Assembly (NCBI GenBank): GCA_030426065.1
Contig: JAUHZH010000047.1
Span: 1-9,694, forward strand
DNA length: 9,694 nucleotides
From: Gammaproteobacteria bacterium
Lineage (GTDB): Bacteria; Pseudomonadota; Gammaproteobacteria; Xanthomonadales; Marinicellaceae
Direction of reading: 5' to 3'
Numbering within the stretch: the first letter of the stretch is position 1; every line of letters begins with the position of its first letter. This document shows, piece by piece, positions 4,866 to 9,694 of the stretch. Under the pieces are notes generated by a model that ran no database searches, had not been told where the DNA came from, and saw nothing but the letters and a program-made list of their open reading frames with translations. Both the position numbers and the translations under genes were made by a program.

Positions 4866-6599
4866 ATGACACAACAAGCGAGTGGCCCAATCACCCGCGG
4901 TGCCTATCCAGAGCTGACGCCGCATGCGGTGATTGTCGGTTATTTTCTGGGTGTGGTGCTGGCGGTTTCGATTGGCTATGCATCTTTGAAGCTGGGTTTT
5001 TCGATCGAAGGATCAGAATTGGCAGCGATTTTGGGTTTTGGTATTTTGCGAGGCATTTTAAGGCGTCGGTCGATCATTGAAAACAACGTGGCCCAAACCG
5101 TGGCCTCGGCTGTCAATGGCGCATCATCTGGCATGATGTTTTCGGTACCGGCCATCTTTATTTTGGGTTATGCGACCGAGTTCAACCCATACGTGCTCAC
5201 CTTTGGTGCCATTGCGGGCGCCTTCTTGGGGATCGCTTTCATCATTCCCTTGCGCAAGCAAATGATTGATTATGAGCGGCTCACATACCCTGGCGGTGTC
5301 GCTGTTGCGTCGATTTTGAAATCTCCAGGTGCAGGCATCAGCAAGGCCATCCTTTTGCTCGGCGCGATGCTGGTTTCTGGTTTGGTTCATGTGGTCACCA
5401 TCATCTATAACATCCATGATTGGCACTTGTTTGATCAGTTGGGCTTGCCTGAATACCTGAATGGAACTTGGTATTTGTCATTGATGACCATCGGTGTGGC
5501 TTTCATCGCAGGCCGCGGTGGTTTGGCATTCATCATTGGTGGTTTTGTTTGTTATTGGATCATCGCACCGTTGTTGGACGTCACGGGTACGTTCCCCGTC
5601 AACGAAGCCGGTGAAGCCATCACCGACCCCAATCAATTGCGTTTGATGTTGTTCCGCCCAACGGGCATTGGCATGCTCATTGGTGGTGCCGTGGTGGGTG
5701 TGTTGTTTGCTTTGCCTTTGATCAAATCTGCCGTGAAATCGATGCAGTCATCGGCCAAGAAAGATGCGGCCATGAGTAAAGACGAGCTGCCCATCAAATT
5801 GCTATATTTTGCCGTTGCAGCGGCTGCCATTTTGTTGTGCGTGATGGCTGTGACATCGGCACAAGAAGTGAGCTTGATTCATGGTCTGATGATGGGTGAA
5901 TTGGGCACCTTGTGGATATGGATAGCCGGCATCATTTTGTCTGAAGCCATTGGTCGCACCAACTGGTCACCTTTGTCTGGCATGACTTTGATTGCCGTGA
6001 CCTTGTTGATCATGGTCACCCAATTGTTCGGCGGCATGAGCACAGGTTCTGCGATTGTGGCAGCCATCACAGTCGGTGCCGCCACTTGTGTGGCGATGTC
6101 ACAAGCCACTGATTTGATGTTGGACATGAAAACCGGCTACCTGGTCGGCGCCACACCACGCAAACAACAACTCGGCCAATTTTTTGGTGCCTGGTTGGGC
6201 CCGATTGTGGTCATCATCTTGATTTTCACATTGGACAAAGCTTTTGGTTTGGGCGGAGATGAATTCCCCGCACCACAAGGTCAAGCTTTGGCTTCCATGG
6301 TGGAAGGCATCACCGGTGGTGATGTACCGACCGAGAAATACATCGCTGGTGCTGTGCTGGGCGGTTTGTTGTCGCTGTTACAAGCCGGGCTGGGCATCAC
6401 CGTCGGACTGGGTTTTTACCTGCCATTCAATATCGTTTTGACTTATGCCATTGGTACTTTGTTGCGTGAAATTGTTGACCGCAGCAAAGGCAAAACATGG
6501 TCTGAGAACAAAGGGATCCCAATAGCTGCCGGCCTGATTGTCGGTGAAGCATTGGTGGGTGTTGGCAATGCCATCTACGTGATTGCGACGGCAGGATAA
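4866..6599 (+). CDS. OPT-family oligopeptide transporter (inner membrane)
   Basis: 577 residues, mostly hydrophobic, with well over ten membrane segments. Family signs: the N-terminal YPELTPHAVIVGYFLG and LKLGFSIEGSELAA (about 14-54), the conserved ENNVAQTVASAVNGASSGM (72-90) followed by FSVPA, YPGGVAVASILKS (141-153), SPLSGMTL in the second half, and QATDLMLDMKTGYLVGATPRKQQ before the last segments. The bacterial OPT branch is thought to carry short peptides into the cell by proton coupling; the substrate cannot be read from sequence. ATG 4866 has GGGAGA 5 nt upstream and fits the family's N-terminus. The same frame is open further upstream to 4572, but this would read through the terminator and leader, so I reject it. 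Last codon is followed at once by the ribosome site of the next gene. Not a proton-dependent POT/PTR carrier, which has different motifs. Confidence 0.92.
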   Translation: MTQQASGPITRGAYPELTPHAVIVGYFLGVVLAVSIGYASLKLGFSIEGSELAAILGFGILRGILRRRSIIENNVAQTVASAVNGASSGMMFSVPAIFILGYATEFNPYVLTFGAIAGAFLGIAFIIPLRKQMIDYERLTYPGGVAVASILKSPGAGISKAILLLGAMLVSGLVHVVTIIYNIHDWHLFDQLGLPEYLNGTWYLSLMTIGVAFIAGRGGLAFIIGGFVCYWIIAPLLDVTGTFPVNEAGEAITDPNQLRLMLFRPTGIGMLIGGAVVGVLFALPLIKSAVKSMQSSAKKDAAMSKDELPIKLLYFAVAAAAILLCVMAVTSAQEVSLIHGLMMGELGTLWIWIAGIILSEAIGRTNWSPLSGMTLIAVTLLIMVTQLFGGMSTGSAIVAAITVGAATCVAMSQATDLMLDMKTGYLVGATPRKQQLGQFFGAWLGPIVVIILIFTLDKAFGLGGDEFPAPQGQALASMVEGITGGDVPTEKYIAGAVLGGLLSLLQAGLGITVGLGFYLPFNIVLTYAIGTLLREIVDRSKGKTWSENKGIPIAAGLIVGEALVGVGNAIYVIATAG

Positions 6600-6607
6600 G
6601 GAGAACA

Positions 6608-7150
6608 ATGATGAAAAACATGGCATTTTTATTGGTGATTGTTTCATTTCTGGTTGGGGCCTATTTGGCTTCTTTGGATGAGCGGTCCATGAATTGGACT
6701 TACTTTGTACCCGTGATGTTGGTGGGGTTCATTGCGGCTTTCCTTTACAAGAAAGCATCGAGTGCCGCTGCCAAGCAAGGTGATTTGTTGCAAAACAACA
6801 AGCAGGTGCTGATCGAGTCTTTGAAAAACGTTTTGACCAACCTGGAAGCCTTGGATGGTAGAAAAGACAAAGTACCGACCTATGAGATGCGCTTTGAGAT
6901 TGACAAACTGTTTCGTGAAGATTTGATGAACTTCGCAGAAGCGAGGGAATCGATGAGGCACCTTTTTGGCATCCAGCACTATGCCGACATCATGTCCAGC
7001 TTTGCTGCGGGCGAACGCTACATCAACCGCGTTTGGTCGGCATCGACAGATGGTTATGTCGATGAAGTGATGCTGTATGTGGGCCGTGCCTTTGAACAGT
7101 TCCAGCATGCCCAAGAAGAATTCAACAAGGCGTTGGCTGAAAACGGATAA
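6608..7150 (+). CDS. Hypothetical two-helix membrane protein, cotranscribed with the OPT transporter
   Basis: 180 residues; I do not recognise a named family. Two membrane helices stand at about 5-21 (MAFLLVIVSFLVGAYLA) and 30-47, joined by a short loop with DERS. The lysines after helix 2 (YKKASSAAAK) suggest that both ends are cytoplasmic. Residues about 57-85 are a heptad-like helical stretch (NKQVLIESLKNVLTNLE), and 92-178 form a charged, probably helical cytoplasmic domain with RFEIDKLFREDLMNF and GERYINRVWSAS. No enzyme motif or metal site. ATG 6608 has a strong AAGGAG (6598-6603) that overlaps the OPT stop; the gap is 8 nt, so the two genes are surely one operon and this protein may be an accessory or regulator of the transporter. 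ATG 6611 would also work. The transcript ends at the terminator after it. Confidence 0.88.
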   Translation: MMKNMAFLLVIVSFLVGAYLASLDERSMNWTYFVPVMLVGFIAAFLYKKASSAAAKQGDLLQNNKQVLIESLKNVLTNLEALDGRKDKVPTYEMRFEIDKLFREDLMNFAEARESMRHLFGIQHYADIMSSFAAGERYINRVWSASTDGYVDEVMLYVGRAFEQFQHAQEEFNKALAENG

Positions 7151-7173
7151 ACGGCGTCCATTTACACCACACT

Positions 7174-7200
7174 GGGGCCTGCACTGTCAGGCCCTTTTTT
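7174..7200 (+). terminator. Rho-independent terminator of the OPT operon
   Basis: GGGCCTG (7175-7181) pairs perfectly with CAGGCCC (7188-7194) around a 6-nt loop, followed by six T (7195-7200). It sits 24 nt after the stop of the two-helix protein. The neighbouring minus-strand gene ends at 7218; in that direction the stem is not followed by a T-run, so it is probably one-way. Confidence 0.88.
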
Positions 7201-7217
7201 ATTGCCACTTTGGCGAG

Positions 7218-8198
7218 TTACGGTTTCAAAATCTGGCGCTGGATCAGGTCTTTTTGGATGTCGGCCAAGCTGTCGTTCAAGGGCCGGATGGTGTAACCCA
7301 ATTGTTGTTTGGCTTTGTCACTGGAAACGGCGTATTGGTGGCTGATCAGTTGTAACGACTCGGGTGTGATGTCTGGCGTTTTACCCGTCAGGTAAGCCAA
7401 CCAGGATTGTAAGTGGGCAAAGACCTTGATCAATGGTTTGGGCAGCACCTTGGCATCGACTGTCAAATTCCAAGCTTGACAAACTGCCTCAATGAACTCA
7501 GGGAAACTCAGGTTATTACCCCCGAGGATGTAGTTGTCACCATTTTCGCCTTTTTCATGGACTTGGATGATGCCATTGGCCACGTCCCGAACATCGGCAA
7601 AAGAGCCAGCGCCTTGGGGAATGGTGGGCAGGTCATTTTTTATGATCAGTTTGAACAGCCGAATCCAGTTGTGCTGGTCAGCGGGACCAATGATGTGGGT
7701 CGGGTTGGCGATCACCACCCGCATTCGGTCAGCCACTTTTTTGACCATGCGCTCTGCTTGGCTCTTGGTCTTGACGTAGTTGACCCAAGACTGAAGACCG
7801 TGTTGTGCATCCTGTTCATGGGTGTGAACCAATCCGGGGTGGTCCACGCCCCAAGTGACGATGGAGGAGACGTACAAAAAGCTTTTGGCTTGTTTGGCCA
7901 GTGCCACATCCATCAGGTTTTGTGTGCCTTGGATGTTGATGGCGGTTTGCCTTGGGTTGTGTTTGCGCCAGGTGTTGGTGTCAGAAGCCAAATGGAACAC
8001 GGAGTCGACGGAAGTTTCCATCGAACGCTGAAGGCTTGGGCTGTCAAGGACATCACCGGTGACATAGTTCACCCCTTGGAGTGGGTTTTTTGGTATGCTT
8101 CGGGACAAGGCAGTGACATGCCAATCTTGATTCGCCAACAGTTGTGCCAAATGACCACCCAGGAACCCCGTGGCACCTGTTAAAAAGGCTGTTTTCAT
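7218..8198 (-). CDS. NAD(P)-dependent epimerase/dehydratase, extended short-chain dehydrogenase family
   Basis: 326 residues. The Rossmann signature TGATGFLG is at 7-14, followed by GDVLD (48-52, the adenine-side Asp), FHLAS (68-72), the strand LYVSS (108-112) giving the catalytic Ser, and the Tyr141-x3-Lys145 pair in NYVKTK; ANPTHIIGP follows as expected for extended SDRs. The overall shape recalls dihydroflavonol-4-reductase-like and hopanoid-associated (HpnA-like) bacterial proteins, but the substrate cannot be assigned. ATG 8198 is chosen because TGATGFLG should lie a few residues from the N-terminus. The frame runs on to 8597, but only opposite the MATE gene. No clear Shine-Dalgarno sequence. 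Divergent from the MATE pump, with 40 bp between the two starts, so the two may share control. Confidence 0.9.
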   Translation of the reverse strand: MKTAFLTGATGFLGGHLAQLLANQDWHVTALSRSIPKNPLQGVNYVTGDVLDSPSLQRSMETSVDSVFHLASDTNTWRKHNPRQTAINIQGTQNLMDVALAKQAKSFLYVSSIVTWGVDHPGLVHTHEQDAQHGLQSWVNYVKTKSQAERMVKKVADRMRVVIANPTHIIGPADQHNWIRLFKLIIKNDLPTIPQGAGSFADVRDVANGIIQVHEKGENGDNYILGGNNLSFPEFIEAVCQAWNLTVDAKVLPKPLIKVFAHLQSWLAYLTGKTPDITPESLQLISHQYAVSSDKAKQQLGYTIRPLNDSLADIQKDLIQRQILKP

Positions 8199-8225
8199 TT
8201 CAAAACCAAGCAAAGAAACCAACCC

Positions 8226-8254
8226 AGTATAACAAGCCATGGAACACATGCCCA
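8226..8254 (-). promoter_or_regulatory. Putative promoter of the dehydrogenase gene, overlapping the MATE start
   Basis: On the minus strand, TGGGCA (8254-8249) and TATACT (8231-8226) are 17 bp apart, giving a start near 8219 and a leader of about 20 nt. The -35 lies inside the first codons of the MATE gene. On the plus strand the same bases offer TATAAC (8228-8233) as a -10 for the MATE gene, without a good -35. The two boxes overlap, so the divergent promoters would compete. Confidence 0.42.
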
Positions 8255-9573
8255 TCAAAAGACACATCACACAAACGGTCAAACTGTCGTTGCCGTTGAT
8301 CATCAGCCAAATCACCGTGGTGGCCATGAGTGTGGTGGACACCATGATGGCTGGTGATTTGGGCCCCGTGACTTTGGCAGCGGTGGCTGTGGGCAGTTCG
8401 GTTTGGGCCACCGCCATTTTGTTTTTGTTTGGTTTGTTGATGGCGATTCCGCCTGTGGTTTCGGAAATGGATGGCGCCGGCAACCACCACAAAGTGGCGC
8501 CATTCTTCAGACAAGCGATGTGGCTGTGTTTGTTGTTGGGGGTGGTTTTCACTGTTTTGCTCAGGCACTTGGATCCGGTGTTTATGTGGTTTGACACCCA
8601 ACCCGAGGTGATTCCACATGCGATTGGCTACATCAATGGGATTTCCTGGGGTGTTTTGCCTTTGTCTTTCTTTGTCGCCTTTCGCTATTTGGCCGATGGC
8701 ATGTCAATCACCAAGCCGACCATGGTGGTCAGTTTCATTGGCTTGTTGTGTAACATCCCACTCAACTACATTTTGATGTATGGCAAATTGGGTTTCCCAG
8801 AACTGGGTGCAGCGGGGTGTGGTTATGCTTCAGCAACGGTGTTGGTGATTCAGATGTTGGCTTATGGGTTCATCATCAAGCACCACAAAGTGATCAAAGC
8901 GCTCAAAGTTTACAGCCAGTTTGATTGGCCCCATTGGGCTGAAATATGGCGCTTTTTTAAATTGGGTTTTCCGATTGGTGTGTCGATGTTTGCTGAAGTG
9001 GGTTTGTTTTCCGTGGTGACTTTACTGGCATCATCGCTCAGCACAGCCACGGTCGCGGCGCACCAAATTGCTTTGAATTTCTCGTCTTTGCTGTTCATGG
9101 TGCCCTTGGGTTTGTCCATGGGCATCACCATTCGAGTGGGCAATGCCGTGGGCCGCAAAAACCCCATCGACATTCGCCATGCCGGGTTATATGGTATCGC
9201 CCTGGTGCTGGTGACACAGGTGATTTCTATGGCCATCATCGTCTTTGGTGGTAACTGGGTGGTCAGCATGTACACCGATGATCCTGTGGTCCATGAAATC
9301 ACGGTGGGTTTGTTGCTTTTGGCAGCCATTTTTCAATTGTCTGATGGCATACAGGTCGCTGCTGCTGGGGCGCTGCGCGGCATCAAAGACATGAACTTCA
9401 TCATGCTCAGCAACGTGTTTTCTTTTTGGGCCTTGGGCTTGGTGGCATCCTGGTATTTGTGCTTCCAGCTGGACTGGGGAGTCAAAGGATTGTGGGTGGG
9501 TTTGATCGTTGGATTGACGGCAGCAGCCATCTTGAATTTGAGTCGCTATTGGTACAAAACCAAAATACCTTAA
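8239..9573 (+). CDS. norM: MATE-family multidrug efflux pump, NorM type
   Basis: Inner-membrane antiporter that exports cationic drugs and dyes in exchange for Na+ or H+. 444 residues with about 12 membrane helices in two homologous halves (roughly 10-215 and 230-440). The first helix has the family pattern LPLIISQITVVAMSVVDTMMAG; Asp34 is in the conserved VDT motif and corresponds to the ion-site Asp of NorM proteins. LAAVAVGSSVWA and LLMAIPPVV follow as in E. coli and Vibrio NorM. The second half repeats the theme with LGFPIGVSMFAEVGLFSV and AAHQIALNFSSLLFMVPLGLSMGITIRVG. The fit to NorM is better than to DinF or other branches. Start is ATG 8239 or ATG 8248; neither has a good Shine-Dalgarno sequence, and if TATAAC (8228-8233) is the -10, a start at 8248 would be almost leaderless. 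Confidence 0.93.
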   Translation: MEHMPIKRHITQTVKLSLPLIISQITVVAMSVVDTMMAGDLGPVTLAAVAVGSSVWATAILFLFGLLMAIPPVVSEMDGAGNHHKVAPFFRQAMWLCLLLGVVFTVLLRHLDPVFMWFDTQPEVIPHAIGYINGISWGVLPLSFFVAFRYLADGMSITKPTMVVSFIGLLCNIPLNYILMYGKLGFPELGAAGCGYASATVLVIQMLAYGFIIKHHKVIKALKVYSQFDWPHWAEIWRFFKLGFPIGVSMFAEVGLFSVVTLLASSLSTATVAAHQIALNFSSLLFMVPLGLSMGITIRVGNAVGRKNPIDIRHAGLYGIALVLVTQVISMAIIVFGGNWVVSMYTDDPVVHEITVGLLLLAAIFQLSDGIQVAAAGALRGIKDMNFIMLSNVFSFWALGLVASWYLCFQLDWGVKGLWVGLIVGLTAAAILNLSRYWYKTKIP

Positions 9574-9579
9574 TGCACT

Positions 9580-9623
9580 GTTTAAAATCTATTTAGCTTG
9601 AGCTTTTGGCACGATTTTTAAAC
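9580..9623. repeat. AT-rich inverted repeat after the MATE gene
   Basis: GTTTAAAA (9580-9587) pairs with TTTTAAAC (9616-9623), continued past one bulged base by TC with GA; the loop (9590-9612) contains AGCT twice, 2 nt apart. No T-run follows the right arm, so it is not a convincing terminator for the pump gene. It may be a weak stem or simply AT-rich chance. Confidence 0.3.
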
Positions 9624-9639
9624 AAAATCCGCTAAGTCA

Positions 9640-9667
9640 TTGATATTAAAATTTTGATTTATATAGT
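9640..9667 (+). promoter_or_regulatory. Sigma70-type promoter pointing out of the window
   Basis: TTGATA (9640-9645) and TATAGT (9662-9667) each match consensus at five of six bases, with a 16-bp spacer, in an AT-rich stretch. Transcription would start near 9674 and run to the right, towards a gene or RNA not contained in this window. This is the best complete promoter in the window by eye. Confidence 0.55.
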
Positions 9668-9694
9668 GCTTGCCGAGCCTTTTTTTCTGCTTTA

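Noticed and set aside
7413..8183. Long plus-strand open frame of 256 codons
   Set aside because: It is the antisense shadow of the dehydrogenase, whose minus-strand frame has clear SDR motifs.
8199..8597. N-terminal extension of the minus-strand dehydrogenase
   Set aside because: The frame is open only because it lies opposite the MATE gene. The Rossmann motif TGATGFLG should be near the N-terminus, which fits ATG 8198.
9661..9694. Terminator formed by GCT...AGC before the T-run at the right edge
   Set aside because: The stem has only 3 bp. The T-run more likely belongs to the start of the transcript from the promoter at 9640-9667.

Overview
The window looks like chromosomal DNA from a proteobacterium, most likely a gammaproteobacterium. 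The acetyl-CoA synthetase keeps an almost constant residue offset to the E. coli enzyme over its visible part, the MATE protein has the NorM-type N-terminus, and the polyamine genes are of bacterial type. This placement rests on recalled family resemblance, not on a search. There is no sign of a mobile element, phage, CRISPR array, tRNA or rRNA gene.

Layout from left to right. (1) Bases 1-1313, minus strand: the N-terminal two thirds of acs (acetyl-CoA synthetase), running off the left edge, with a consensus TATAAT box upstream. (2) Bases 1565-4108, plus strand: a tightly packed polyamine operon of speD (S-adenosylmethionine decarboxylase), speE (spermidine synthase) and a fold-III ornithine decarboxylase. 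The genes overlap by 8 and 4 bp. Together they convert ornithine and S-adenosylmethionine to spermidine: the ODC makes putrescine, SpeD makes the aminopropyl donor and SpeE joins them. (3) Bases 4109-4865: a mostly non-coding, structure-rich stretch. It holds a leader with a cUUCGg hairpin, a 65-residue four-cysteine ORF, a strong rho-independent terminator (4665-4705) and the leader of the next operon. (4) Bases 4866-7150, plus strand: an OPT-family oligopeptide transporter followed 8 nt later by a 180-residue two-helix membrane protein of unknown function, closed by a clear terminator (7174-7200). (5) Bases 7218-8198, minus strand: an NAD(P)-dependent extended short-chain dehydrogenase/epimerase, divergent from (6) bases 8239-9573, plus strand, a NorM-type MATE efflux pump. 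Their start codons are 40 bp apart and their putative -10 boxes overlap. (7) Bases 9574-9694: an AT-rich tail with a good sigma70-type promoter pointing out of the window.

Most of the content is ordinary housekeeping and transport. The parts that deserve a second look are RNA-level. The OPT leader can fold into two mutually exclusive hairpins, one of which buries the whole Shine-Dalgarno sequence. The small cysteine-rich ORF has its own structured leader. The SpeD protein carries an N-terminal extension of about 55 residues that the class 1b core does not need. All structures were folded by eye, with no energies computed.
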